The notes: generated from the letters alone by a model not told the origin. A stretch of 36,797 nt of DNA from JANXQE01 sp035651635 (GCA_035651635.1 DASRFK010000225.1:1-36797); one strand, 5' to 3'; counted from the first letter of the stretch, positions 1 to 8,307 are shown. Numbers and translations are program-made.

Positions 1-210
1 GATTTAGCCGCGCGGAACAATTCGAAGCACGCACATGAAAATACACCGGCGCAGGCAAGTTCGGTCAACAAAGGCAGATGCGTTAGGAGCTCTTTCATTC
101 GAAACAATCGGCCCGGTTGTAAAATCGCAAATATTCCAGAACGGACGCACGGTCAGTGCGCCTCGACTTTATCCCCATCTTCCTCTGCGAGTCGGAATTA
201 TACTCACCCA

Positions 211-315
211 TGAGTGCACTCAGCTTTCTTCAGGAGCGTTCTGCTGTCAACCACAATATGAGCATACTCATTTTGTTCTTGCAGATACTTGCCGACCGAT
301 GTATGAGTATGCTCA
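211..315. promoter_or_regulatory. Three palindromic operator sites upstream of the TetR-type gene
   Basis: Three 12-bp perfect or near-perfect palindromes follow one another: TGAGTGCACTCA (211-222), TGAGCATACTCA (259-270) and TGAGTATGCTCA (304-315). The second and third are exact reverse complements of each other, also when extended to 14 bp. Centres lie 48 and 45 bp apart. The shape TGAGnnnnCTCA is typical of TetR-family operators, and the next gene is a TetR-type regulator, so autoregulation is the simplest reading. The third site ends 5 bp before the chosen start codon at 321. No protein-coding gene is convincing in 1-320; open frames there are antisense or run through the operators. Confidence 0.72.
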
Positions 316-320
316 TTATT

Positions 321-1007
321 ATGAATACACCCACTGCCGGCGAGGAGAAGAACACGAAACGCGCGGATTCCAAGAAGCGCAGCCGCACCCCGCACCCATA
401 TAACAACGAAAAAACAAAAGAAAGGATTCTGGCGACAGCATTGCAATTGTTTCGCACGAAAGGGGCGGAGGAAACAACCGCTCACGACATCTCGACTCGA
501 GCAAAAGTGAACCCGAGCACCGTTTTAAACTATTTTCCGGAGAAGGAAGATTTGGCCGCGTATTTTTTCCAAAAGGAATTGGACGATTTGATTGGCTGGT
601 TCAGCGCAAATGCCAGACTTCAAAACGCGCCGCTTCGAGAACAACTTCTTGCCATATTTAATCGTCAATTGGAGGCAATTGCCCCTTATGAGGATTTCGC
701 AAGATCCGTCTTTTTTAGGAGTTTTCGACCAGGATCCAAACTGAATGCTTTGAGCCTGAACTCGAGGCTGTATCGAGTAAAGTGTTTATGCTTTATGAAT
801 GATTTGTTAAAAGACGCCGCACGGAGAAAAGAGATTCTTCCACTTGGGCCGCTTGGCGCGTACGGTTTCGCTTGGTTCTGGAGCCGGATCCTTAACCTCT
901 GGCTGATGGACACGTCGCCGGACAAGCAAAAAACACACGCGGTTCTCGATCACTCTATTAAGCTGACAAGCTATTTCCTTGGGAAGAATACGTGGAGTTG
1001 GACATGA
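321..1007 (+). CDS. TetR/AcrR-family transcriptional regulator
   Basis: A 228-residue DNA-binding repressor. After a charged, disordered N-terminus of about 30 residues comes the standard TetR helix-turn-helix (KERILATALQLF, then TTAHDISTRAKVNPSTVLNY and FPEKEDLAAYF). The remaining helical half is the ligand-binding and dimer domain, which is not conserved enough to name an effector. The frame stays open back to 156, but starts at 258 and 303 lie inside the palindromic operators, so the ATG at 321 is preferred; no strong Shine-Dalgarno site is visible. The stop codon overlaps the start of the UbiB-type gene, so the two are translated together and the regulator probably controls its own operon through the sites at 211-315. 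Family confident; start and ligand uncertain. Confidence 0.85.
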   Translation: MNTPTAGEEKNTKRADSKKRSRTPHPYNNEKTKERILATALQLFRTKGAEETTAHDISTRAKVNPSTVLNYFPEKEDLAAYFFQKELDDLIGWFSANARLQNAPLREQLLAIFNRQLEAIAPYEDFARSVFFRSFRPGSKLNALSLNSRLYRVKCLCFMNDLLKDAARRKEILPLGPLGAYGFAWFWSRILNLWLMDTSPDKQKTHAVLDHSIKLTSYFLGKNTWSWT

Positions 1008-2299
1008 AAGGTCCCGAATCCAACCAGTTCAAAAGAGCCGCAAGGATGACAGGCTTGGGAGTGCGCCTACTGGGCAGCAATCTTGGTTTCGCGCTCGGCA
1101 ATCTGTTTTCTTCGGAGGAAGTTAAAAAAACAAGGCGTTCTGCCTTCCAAGAGACTAACGCGCGCCGCATCCGACGAGAGTTGCAGGATTTGCGCGGGCC
1201 GGCAATGAAGCTCGGGCAGGTCCTCAGCATGCAATCCCACTTCTTGGACGAGAAGGCGATTGAGGAACTTACCGCCCTCCAGATGCAAGCACCGCCGATG
1301 CATCCCACGCTTATGCGGATTCAATTTCGAGCGGAATTCGGGCGGGATCCAGAACAAGTGTTTGCAAAATTCGATCCAGAGCCCTTTGCAGCAGCCTCCT
1401 TAGGACAAGTTCATCATGCCACAACGAAGGAGGGCGTCAAAGCCGTTGTAAAAATCCAATACCCGGCGGTCCGGGAGATTATTGAAACTGACTTTAATAC
1501 ACTTAGCCGGGCAATGCTGCCGGCACGGTTGACGCAATTTGTTCCGGATTCAGCAATCGAAGAGTTGCGTCGAGGGATTCTTTTGGAATGCGACTATCGA
1601 AATGAGGCGAGAAACATCCAACGCTTCGGCGATGCGATGAAGGACATCGACTATGTCCGCCTTCCGACAGTGTTCCCGGAAATGAGCGGAGAAAGGGTGA
1701 TTTCAATGTCCTTCGTTGAAGGGAAGCACGTAGATGCGTTTCTTTCTGAGAAACCATCCCAAAAACTACGTGATTTAGCGGGGCGGCGGCTCACCGAGTT
1801 GTTTTGTTTTCAGGCCTACACCATGCGTTTGCTCCATGCGGATCCTCATGCAGGGAACCACCTATTCCAGGACGATTCGATTGGAATGCTTGACTTCGGT
1901 TGCGTGACCGAATTGCAACCCGGGGTTGTGCAATGCATTCGTGACTTCTCAAGGGCGCAATGGGATGAAAACGATGAGGTCTATAGTTCAATGTTAAAAG
2001 TGATTCGTGGCCCGGGAGTTTCGCCAACCGACCCAGGCCCTCGACAAACACTAAACGAGATGATGAAAGTGTACCGCTGCCTGTATAAGCAGGATGGAAC
2101 CCCAACCGATTTTGGCGACCCCCGCGTTTTACGAGAAATGGCGAATTTGTACAAAACGATGATTGGAAGCAAATTCCTGTCGAAAGGGTTCTTGTTCTAT
2201 TCCCGAGCGGAGATGGGCCTTTACATGATGCTTCATCGGCTAGGAGCCCGAGTGTCTACGTATGCAATTGCAACACATGCGATGGGGCTCTCCAGATAA
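1004..2299 (+). CDS. ABC1/UbiB-family atypical protein kinase-like protein (AarF)
   Basis: A 431-residue member of the ABC1/ADCK/UbiB family. Members are kinase-like ATPases that support ubiquinone or other isoprenoid-lipid metabolism. The diagnostic motifs are all present: KxGQ (KLGQ, about residue 69), the Ala-rich loop AAASLGQVH (about 129-137) in place of a glycine-rich loop, the AVVK lysine (about 150), HADPHAGN (about 278-285) and the metal-binding DFG (about 297-299). No C-terminal membrane helices are obvious, unlike E. coli UbiB. The ATG at 1004 is preferred over the in-frame GTG at 992 because GGAG (994-997) is a well-placed ribosome site and ATGA couples it to the upstream regulator. 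No ubiquinone gene lies nearby, so the actual substrate is open. Confidence 0.88.
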   Translation: MKGPESNQFKRAARMTGLGVRLLGSNLGFALGNLFSSEEVKKTRRSAFQETNARRIRRELQDLRGPAMKLGQVLSMQSHFLDEKAIEELTALQMQAPPMHPTLMRIQFRAEFGRDPEQVFAKFDPEPFAAASLGQVHHATTKEGVKAVVKIQYPAVREIIETDFNTLSRAMLPARLTQFVPDSAIEELRRGILLECDYRNEARNIQRFGDAMKDIDYVRLPTVFPEMSGERVISMSFVEGKHVDAFLSEKPSQKLRDLAGRRLTELFCFQAYTMRLLHADPHAGNHLFQDDSIGMLDFGCVTELQPGVVQCIRDFSRAQWDENDEVYSSMLKVIRGPGVSPTDPGPRQTLNEMMKVYRCLYKQDGTPTDFGDPRVLREMANLYKTMIGSKFLSKGFLFYSRAEMGLYMMLHRLGARVSTYAIATHAMGLSR

Positions 2300-2984
2300 C
2301 CAGAATTTCGATCGACGTCATGCTTGGTTGAGCCACGATCTCCACTCTGGCGAGGTGTCGCGACACCTCACTCGGGTGAATTCTTGATTGTGATGGTCAT
2401 CGGCGGCGTTTTTCTCACTATCCGCTGCAAGGCGCTGTTCAAAGGCAAAATTCCCGGAGCGTAAGAGCATTTTCTTTTGCTCAAAGGTCAAAAGGACAAA
2501 GAAGTTTCGTGAGAATCTTTATTTCGAACGTATAACCATAAATGGCCGTGCTCAGGCCTTTTCTTGGTCGGTAGCCTAAAAAATTGTCAGCCTTGCCGCC
2601 GCTGTCGGCGAAGTCTTGAGAAAACGAGACGATTTTCGGTGACGGGAAAGGGTTGAGTTGTTCACGGGTTGGCGGGCGAGGCAGGTTGGCCGCCCGCCAT
2701 TTTAGCTCAAAACATCGACGAAAAGTCGCAAGCATTGCATCCACCGGACGACATGAAACACCGAAAGTAGGTAATACTTGCCAACCACTTCGAAATTTCT
2801 TCGGGATTGCTAACGAAAAAGCACAACGGAACGCTCAAAGTTTGCAGAATCCGCAACGTTCTCGGAATTTTCTGAACTGGCGGAGCCGGACCACGCTCAG
2901 ATTCTTTGTGAGGCCTTAGGGTGAAAAGCTCACTATTTTTGTTCACTTTCGCTGAACGCTGGACATTACCCAAATGACGATTAA
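2300..2984. other. Intergenic region with two inverted repeats, no convincing gene
   Basis: The 685-bp gap holds no open frame that looks coding. Two symmetric elements stand out: an 18-bp perfect palindrome at 2352-2369, about 50 bp after the UbiB-type stop, and a hairpin at 2671-2698 with 8-bp GGCGGGCG/CGCCCGCC arms and a 12-nt loop, followed by ATTTT. The second could end transcription weakly. The promoter of the sigma-factor operon should lie in the AT-richer final 150 bp, but no clear -35/-10 pair can be assigned. Confidence 0.5.
2352..2369. repeat. 18-bp perfect palindrome
   Basis: GAGGTGTCGCGACACCTC reads the same on both strands with no spacer. It lacks a following T-run, so it is more like a protein-binding site or a dispersed palindromic repeat than an intrinsic terminator. 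Only one copy is seen in this window. Confidence 0.55.
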
Positions 2985-4337
2985 ATGGCGAACGACACTG
3001 AACTGCTAAAAAGCTACGTAACCGAGAGCTCAGAAAGCGCTTTTGGGGAGCTGGTTCATAGGCACATAAATACCGTCTACGCAGCAGCTTTCAGAGAACT
3101 CTCGGGTAATGGGGCTCTGGCCGAAGAAGTATGCCAGATGGTGTTCTTGGAGCTGGCGAGAAAATCATCTCAACTATGTGGTCACCCGGCTCTGGCAGGC
3201 TGGATTTATACGTGCGTCCGTCGGATGGCCGCGAATGTTCGTCGAACAGAGGCAAGACGACAACGAAGAGAAGCCCAAGCGCAAGCCATGAGCGAACTAT
3301 CTCAATCTGGACAAGCCGGTTCGGGTTGGCTGGAGATTAAACCCATCCTCGACGACGCGATGCACGAATTAAACGAGTATGACCGCGCAGCGGTTGTTCT
3401 TAGGTTTTTTGAGCAACGGACAATTGAAGACGTTGGCTCAGCTCTGGGGCTAACCAAGGGCGCAGCGCACATGCGTATTGACAGGGCGGTTGGAAAACTG
3501 CGGCTTCTGCTATCGAAGCGCGGCGTCACCTCAACAGTGCCTGGATTGGCTGCCGCCTTGGCTGTCGGAGCAACTCTTTCCGCTCCGTCAGGTCTCGCCG
3601 CAAGCGTGATCTCAAGCGTTTTAACTTCGACCGCGACCACTGGCACAACCGCTTTGTTAACAAAGGTAATCACTATGACAAAACTTAAAATGGCATTGGC
3701 AGGTGCTCTGATTGTAGGTGGGATTGCGACACCGCTCGTCCTTCAACATCAAACACAAACCAAATTGAAGCAAGACAACGATCGCTTAAGGCAGCAACTG
3801 GATGAACAAGCCGGGTTGCTGGGCGAAAACCAGCAACTTTCGAATCAATTGTCCCAGCTCTCGGCCAAACTCCAAACCAAGCTCCCAGACGAGCAATCGG
3901 AGCTGTTGAGACTTCGAGGGGAAGTGTCAAGACTTCGACGTGAAAGCCAGGAGCGTCAAGTGGCCAAAATGACACGGAACCCAAAGCCCGCCAGGCCTTC
4001 ACAAGCTCAGGAAGGCGAAGACCGAGCAACGCGGATTCAGAACCAACTGACCCAGGCAATGGATTTACGTCGTGCCGCTTTGGATGTTGCGGTGTCCCCG
4101 CAGGCAAATTCCGCGCCGCGAGAGGGGGCAGTCACGCTGGTCGCCGACGAATCGGGTAACCAACACCTAATGCAGCTCACAAATGGTAACTGGCAGGAGA
4201 TTGAGAACGGAGGGAGCTACGTGGCCACTTCGGACGGAACTTTGGCCTTTAGGGGCAACAATGCAACAAATTCGACCAACGTGACCCAAGTCCATTATGC
4301 AACCTTGACCAACTCGCCGGCGGCGACTGCACATTGA
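2985..4337 (+). CDS. ECF sigma factor with C-terminal transmembrane and coiled-coil extension
   Basis: A 450-residue RNA polymerase sigma factor of the extracytoplasmic-function class with a long extra C-terminus. Residues about 15-95 are region 2 (AFGELVHRHINTVYAAAF, then GALAEEVCQMVFLELARK), and about 120-178 are region 4 with its helix-turn-helix (TIEDVGSALGLTKGAAHMRI). Then follow an Ala-rich hydrophobic stretch (about 185-225), a predicted membrane helix (about 236-253), a Gln/Leu-rich coiled coil (about 256-325) and a roughly 100-residue tail presumed outside the cytoplasm. Classical ECF factors are under 200 residues. A tethered one suggests that no separate anti-sigma is needed and that the tail senses the signal, which is inference. 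No anti-sigma gene is adjacent. Its stop overlaps an upstream TTG of the next reading frame, so the three genes here form one operon. Confidence 0.88.
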   Translation: MANDTELLKSYVTESSESAFGELVHRHINTVYAAAFRELSGNGALAEEVCQMVFLELARKSSQLCGHPALAGWIYTCVRRMAANVRRTEARRQRREAQAQAMSELSQSGQAGSGWLEIKPILDDAMHELNEYDRAAVVLRFFEQRTIEDVGSALGLTKGAAHMRIDRAVGKLRLLLSKRGVTSTVPGLAAALAVGATLSAPSGLAASVISSVLTSTATTGTTALLTKVITMTKLKMALAGALIVGGIATPLVLQHQTQTKLKQDNDRLRQQLDEQAGLLGENQQLSNQLSQLSAKLQTKLPDEQSELLRLRGEVSRLRRESQERQVAKMTRNPKPARPSQAQEGEDRATRIQNQLTQAMDLRRAALDVAVSPQANSAPREGAVTLVADESGNQHLMQLTNGNWQEIENGGSYVATSDGTLAFRGNNATNSTNVTQVHYATLTNSPAATAH

Positions 4338-4432
4338 CCTACGCTTGGTTTTTCCGTTTGGTTCGTAACGAATTCCTCAGGACCGAATTGAACCAGGATG
4401 AAATTAATTTTAATAAAACCGCTGAACGAACT

Positions 4433-5383
4433 ATGCGCAAAATGATTCAAGGCCGTTTCCTGACCTTCCTAATTGCGAACTGTGCCAGCCTGGCAAGCGG
4501 AGTGGATTTGTTGCAACACTATCCAACAACACTGACAACGGCTCTTACGGACTCCAGCCAGGCGCGGCCTTGGCAATTCCTGGCCAGCGACATCTTCAAA
4601 GTTTCGCAGTTTAAATTTCAAGTCGGCGATCAGTTGAAAGTGGAAACCGGCCCGGCCTCCCTGGGCGTTGTCCACTGCAGCGACGGCGCCGTGGGCGCGA
4701 TCTTGATCCCATCCGAAGGCGCCACTTTGAAATGGGGCAACGGAACGGAACCGGAGAGTGTGGCTAACATCTGGCTACGATTCCATCCTGCAGAGATCAA
4801 CAAGATATTTCCGCCGAATACTGTCTCGGTGGGTGCAGCAAGTAGCGCCTTCGCTGAAATGAGAACCATCGTCGTAGGCAAGTTCAGGGCTAGCTATCAA
4901 GCGGGGATGAACGCCATAATTCCGCAGCCTAAAGACATGGTAGTGGATGTGGATACCAAGGTGGGCGTGCGGCGCTTCTTTACGGTGGATACTCAAGCCG
5001 GGACGGCAGAATATGTCAATGCGTTTGAAAACCAGCCCATTCGCGTGGGAACGGTGCATGGATCATCGACACCACCAAAAATTCTTTTCACGAAACCGGC
5101 CGATGGAGCTCAGGAGGTTGATCCAACCCTGACGGAAATCACCGTGACTTTCGACCAAGATATGGGTGAAGGGATGTCCTGGACTGGTGGCGGCACGGAA
5201 TATCCGCCCAGCCCTCCAGACAAGAAGGCGGAGTGGCGAGGAAATCGCACATGCGTTCTGCCAGTGAAATTGGAGCCGAAGCACCATTACCGACTGGGCA
5301 TCAATTCACAAAAGTTTCGCAACTTCTGCAATGCTGCAGGGCAGCCGGTTCAGCCCTCGATTATTAAGTTCACGACGAAGTAA
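4433..5383 (+). CDS. Secreted protein with conserved N-terminal domain and C-terminal Ig-like (Big_5-type) domain
   Basis: A 316-residue exported protein. The frame is open from 4334 (TTG), overlapping the sigma-factor stop, but the ATG at 4433 gives a clean signal peptide (MRKMIQGRFLTFLIANCASL), so that start is chosen. Residues about 24-210 form a domain shared with the next gene (DLL..YPTTLT, RPW.F, IWLRFHP, GTAEYV.AFE). The C-terminal ~100 residues (ILFTKPADGAQEVDPTLTE, then ITVTFDQDM) match the style of bacterial Ig-like Big_5/SbsA domains common on secreted proteins. No catalytic motif is seen. It lies between a membrane-tethered sigma factor and a secreted protease, so an envelope or extracellular role is likely; the function is unknown. 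Confidence 0.8.
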   Translation: MRKMIQGRFLTFLIANCASLASGVDLLQHYPTTLTTALTDSSQARPWQFLASDIFKVSQFKFQVGDQLKVETGPASLGVVHCSDGAVGAILIPSEGATLKWGNGTEPESVANIWLRFHPAEINKIFPPNTVSVGAASSAFAEMRTIVVGKFRASYQAGMNAIIPQPKDMVVDVDTKVGVRRFFTVDTQAGTAEYVNAFENQPIRVGTVHGSSTPPKILFTKPADGAQEVDPTLTEITVTFDQDMGEGMSWTGGGTEYPPSPPDKKAEWRGNRTCVLPVKLEPKHHYRLGINSQKFRNFCNAAGQPVQPSIIKFTTK

Positions 5384-5387
5384 TCCG

Positions 5388-6980
5388 ATGAGACCAGTGG
5401 TGGTAATGTGCCTTGGTGCAGTTCTGATATGGCAAAGCGGCCATGGCATCGATTTGTTACGACGATACCCCACTACTTTGACCGGCGGCGACACTTCAAG
5501 CCGAGCGCGTCCCTGGGACTTCGGCGAAGAGGACCTGTTTCAGATTTCCGGTTTTGAATTGCGGATCGGAGACCTGCATCTCCAAGCTGGGCCTTCGGAC
5601 CTGGGAATCGGGCATTCAGCAGATGGCGCGGTATGGGCGCTCGTACTGCCGCGGGAAGGGGGCGAGTTAAGCAGTTCAGTCGTTCAAAATGGAGAATCCA
5701 TTGCCAATGTTTGGTTGCGGTTTCATCCCAAAGAGCTGGGACGACTGTTCCCGCCCGAAACGGTCACCGGAAGTGGCGACACAAACAAACTGGATCAGAT
5801 GCGGATCGTCGCCAACGCCAAGTTTTCAGCAAGTTGGCAACGCGGCCGAAATGCGCTCATACCGGAACCGAAAGACCTCACGCTGGATGTGGATACGACA
5901 GCTGGCCGACGTCGCTTTTTCGCCGCCAATATGACAGAAGGGACCGCTGAATACGTTTCTGCGTTCGAGGCGAGACCCGTGCGGTTGCCGCCCGCGTTTT
6001 CAGTTGCCTTGGCGGCCCAGGCGTTTGACCAAATTTGGGAAGCATTTGACCGGGAGTACGCGATGTTTGTCCTCCGGGCTAACGTTGATTGGGGTAAGCT
6101 GCGTGAACAGTATCGTCCAAAAGCTCTTCGAGCCAAGTCAGTCTATGAATTCGCTAGTGTTTGCGCGGATATGCTTAAACCACTAAGGGATCTCCATATT
6201 TGGCTCCGTGTGGCAGACGCGGATGTGCTTGTTTTCAATCGTCCGCGCTTGGCTAACGCGAATCCGTCGGCTTCCCAAGTAATCTTCGCTGACTTGAAAG
6301 AGGAGGCTGATGTGCAATGGGCCACAACGACTAACAAAATCGGCTACCTGGCCATTTACAATTGGAGCAACCCCGACGTATCCGCGCAGTGTGACATTGC
6401 ACTGGAACAATTGCATGACACTCGCGGATTAATCGTCGATGTACGACTCAATGGTGGTGGCAGCGAAGACCTGGCTCAAAAAGTGGCGGGCCGTTTCCTG
6501 TCGCAAGATTTTGTTTATGCCTATAGTCAGTTTCGAAATGGTACCGCCCATACCAATCTGACGAAAAAATTCGAGCGGAGAGTGAAGCCGCGCGGACCCT
6601 GGCGCTACGGACGCCCAGTGATCCTCCTAATAGGCCAAAAGTGCATGAGCAGCACTGAATCGTTTGTGGCCATGATGAGCGGCGATCCGGAACTGACGAC
6701 CATGGGAGACCACACTTGCGGGTCAAGCGGCAACCCGAGAATGATTCGGCTCCCCCTGGATATGAGCGTCAGTCTCCCTCGATGGATTGATTATCTACCC
6801 GATGGAACAGCCATTGACGAACATGGCTTTCAGCCTCAGGTGCGTTTTGATCCACAACCGGGTGCATTTGATGGTGAGCGCGACGACTTGTTAACTGCTG
6901 CCCTTCAACGGCTGAACGAAACAGCCGCCACGAGCACTTCTCGGACGGCGATCGAGAGCGTTAACGAACACAGGCAGTGA
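5388..6980 (+). CDS. Secreted S41-family (C-terminal processing/tricorn-like) peptidase with shared N-terminal domain
   Basis: A 530-residue exported serine protease. The ATG at 5388, 4 nt after the previous stop, gives a signal peptide (MRPVVVMCLGAVLIWQSGHG). Residues about 20-205 repeat the domain of the preceding protein. The rest is a TSPc/S41 fold: helical lead-in (AFDQIWEAFDREYAMF), LRDLHIWL with the conserved His (about 270), VDVRLNGGGSEDLA, and the nucleophile motif CMSSTESF with Ser about 421 and Glu about 424. The S-x-x-E spacing fits S41 enzymes, and the His suggests the tricorn-like S41B branch. No PDZ domain is apparent. It probably degrades peptides outside the cytoplasm. The paralogous N-terminal domains imply a tandem duplication in which each copy acquired a different C-terminus, and the operon suggests control by the upstream sigma factor. 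Confidence 0.85.
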   Translation: MRPVVVMCLGAVLIWQSGHGIDLLRRYPTTLTGGDTSSRARPWDFGEEDLFQISGFELRIGDLHLQAGPSDLGIGHSADGAVWALVLPREGGELSSSVVQNGESIANVWLRFHPKELGRLFPPETVTGSGDTNKLDQMRIVANAKFSASWQRGRNALIPEPKDLTLDVDTTAGRRRFFAANMTEGTAEYVSAFEARPVRLPPAFSVALAAQAFDQIWEAFDREYAMFVLRANVDWGKLREQYRPKALRAKSVYEFASVCADMLKPLRDLHIWLRVADADVLVFNRPRLANANPSASQVIFADLKEEADVQWATTTNKIGYLAIYNWSNPDVSAQCDIALEQLHDTRGLIVDVRLNGGGSEDLAQKVAGRFLSQDFVYAYSQFRNGTAHTNLTKKFERRVKPRGPWRYGRPVILLIGQKCMSSTESFVAMMSGDPELTTMGDHTCGSSGNPRMIRLPLDMSVSLPRWIDYLPDGTAIDEHGFQPQVRFDPQPGAFDGERDDLLTAALQRLNETAATSTSRTAIESVNEHRQ

Positions 6981-7126
6981 GATGGTGCGGTATTGACCTT
7001 CAACCCGTCAAAGGAAACGAGCTTGATGCCCACCGACAGTCAAGTCATGGAGCGTGATCGTTGGTTGTGACGAGCAGGGCCCTTACACGGAAAGTGAAAT
7101 AGCGTGAGTGCCGATTGTGCTTCACT

Positions 7127-7444
7127 TCATTTCTGGTTCTTGACCCTGGTGTCGATCAACTTAAGCCAGCCGTTTCCCCGTTGGATCTCAATAAGCTTGA
7201 GCCAGTCAAGTGCATGGTCGGGCTGCACGCGCATGAATCCAGCTTCCTGTTCGAGGTGGCGCCGGTAGACAGCCAGCCCAGCAGCAAGGAGCATTCCGTC
7301 GCGACCGGCACGCAAACGCGCATTCTCGACGTTGAGTATATCTACTATGAGTTGGGCAGTATCTGGCGTCATTTCGCGTTTACGCTGGCTCGCTGCTGCA
7401 CCCGGGCCGGACTTGGGGCCTTTTATTTCTATGTGCTTCCTCAT
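7127..7444 (-). CDS. Hypothetical protein, last gene of the minus-strand accessory cassette
   Basis: A 105-residue protein of unrecognised family. It has a basic N-terminus rich in Lys/Gly/Arg, a central helical stretch (TAQLIVDILNVENARLRAGR, then DGMLLAAGLAVYRRHLEQ) and a Trp/Leu-rich end. There is no signal peptide or membrane segment. Its ATG overlaps the stop of the upstream 121-residue gene by ATGA, which supports both being real and translationally coupled. About 146 bp without a gene separate it from the convergent S41 peptidase. No function is proposed. Confidence 0.55.
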   Translation of the reverse strand: MRKHIEIKGPKSGPGAAASQRKREMTPDTAQLIVDILNVENARLRAGRDGMLLAAGLAVYRRHLEQEAGFMRVQPDHALDWLKLIEIQRGNGWLKLIDTRVKNQK

Positions 7445-7806
7445 GATGTGCCCGTGACCCGCTTCGATATGCGGCCGTGTGCCCGACCGGCAGGTATTCT
7501 TCCTTTTACCCTCTCGTTTAACTTGGCAATGAGCTCCTGCTCGACTTTATCCCGCGCCTCACGAATCCACGGCGGCTCGGGCGGCAGTTTGCGGAGAAAC
7601 ATGACGCATTCCAGTGCCACGAAAACCTCCAAGCCGTGCCAACGCACAACGGCAAGCTCCAGCGGGCCATCGGCAAAATCGCCCGCGGGCGGGTGAATTT
7701 CCTCGCGGATCAGCTTCACCGTCTCGAGCCGGTTATTAAAAATAACCAGCACTTCCTTGCAGCGGGCGCGCTGAACTTTAGCCTTTGAAGGGAACTCGCG
7801 TTTCAT
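7441..7806 (-). CDS. Hypothetical protein, coupled to the 105-residue gene
   Basis: A 121-residue protein with no recognised domain. The ATG at 7806 is preferred; the frame extends to a TTG at 7848 that adds 14 residues. The sequence is alpha/beta in character (VLVIFNNRLETVKLIREEI, then LELAVVRWHGLEVFVALECV), ending in a charged helix and a basic tail. It could be the partner of the upstream MbcA/ParS-like gene by position, but it is too short and lacks the Arg/Glu/Ser pattern expected of a RES-domain toxin. Its last codon overlaps the next gene (ATGA). Confidence 0.55.
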   Translation of the reverse strand: MKREFPSKAKVQRARCKEVLVIFNNRLETVKLIREEIHPPAGDFADGPLELAVVRWHGLEVFVALECVMFLRKLPPEPPWIREARDKVEQELIAKLNERVKGRIPAGRAHGRISKRVTGTS

Positions 7807-7912
7807 AGCGTATTTTTGGCAATTGCCTCTAGGAAAGGTTTGTGACAACAGGGTCCAAAAATCAAACGCTGCCCAAGCTCTGTCTACAAGGGGCCTGCGG
7901 AAACGCCCATAT

Positions 7913-8287
7913 TTAGTGCTTTGGCAATTTGTTTAGCTCCTGCAGCACTCTTCGCCGTCCGCCGATCTGCATCGCGACTGCAATAGGCCGGCGTCCGTGG
8001 AAGATTGGCGACCGGGTCTCCAACCAGTTCCGTGCCGCTCCCTTGTTGCCTGCGAATACTTGGAGCGCACGGCTCCAAACCTCTGGGCAGTCTTCAGCGA
8101 TTTCCGCAAATGGTGTCGGCCGACAGAGCTTTCCAGAAAGCAGAGCCGAGAGCAGAAAGCGGGCGTCGTCAGCATCAAGGCGCTCTGTGTCCGGGGAAGA
8201 CTGGAATTCGTTCAGTCGCGCTCGGTCGTTTGCAGGATATCTCTGTCTTTTTCCGATAGCTCGTTTGTCGCCGGCTTCATGCTTCAT
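7913..8287 (-). CDS. MbcA/ParS/Xre-type antitoxin toxin-binding domain protein (DUF2384-like)
   Basis: A 124-residue protein. Residues about 70-121 match the C-terminal toxin-binding domain of MbcA/ParS/Xre antitoxins: VW.RALQVFAGNKGAARNWL, then a Gly-Arg-Arg-Pro turn and GGRRRVLQELNKL, the equivalents of the family's A..WL....P.LGGRRPLELL and G...V...L. These antitoxins normally sit beside a RES-domain NAD-consuming toxin; none is recognisable here. The N-terminal ~65 residues are charged and do not look like the usual Xre DNA-binding part. ATG at 8287 is chosen because it starts 20 nt after the metallophosphoesterase stop; an open frame continues upstream inside that gene. Antitoxin activity is inferred from one domain only. 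Confidence 0.65.
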   Translation of the reverse strand: MKHEAGDKRAIGKRQRYPANDRARLNEFQSSPDTERLDADDARFLLSALLSGKLCRPTPFAEIAEDCPEVWSRALQVFAGNKGAARNWLETRSPIFHGRRPIAVAMQIGGRRRVLQELNKLPKH

Positions 8288-8307
8288 ATAAATTATTGAG
8301 CCAATTC

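Noticed and set aside
156..320. Extended N-terminus of the TetR-type protein
   Set aside because: The extra residues are translated operators and a Cys/Leu-rich stretch with no family similarity; the ATG at 321 is the better start.
2481..2744. 87-residue minus-strand frame in the first large intergenic gap
   Set aside because: It has no ribosome site or recognisable domain and is crossed by the hairpin at 2671-2698; not supported as a gene.
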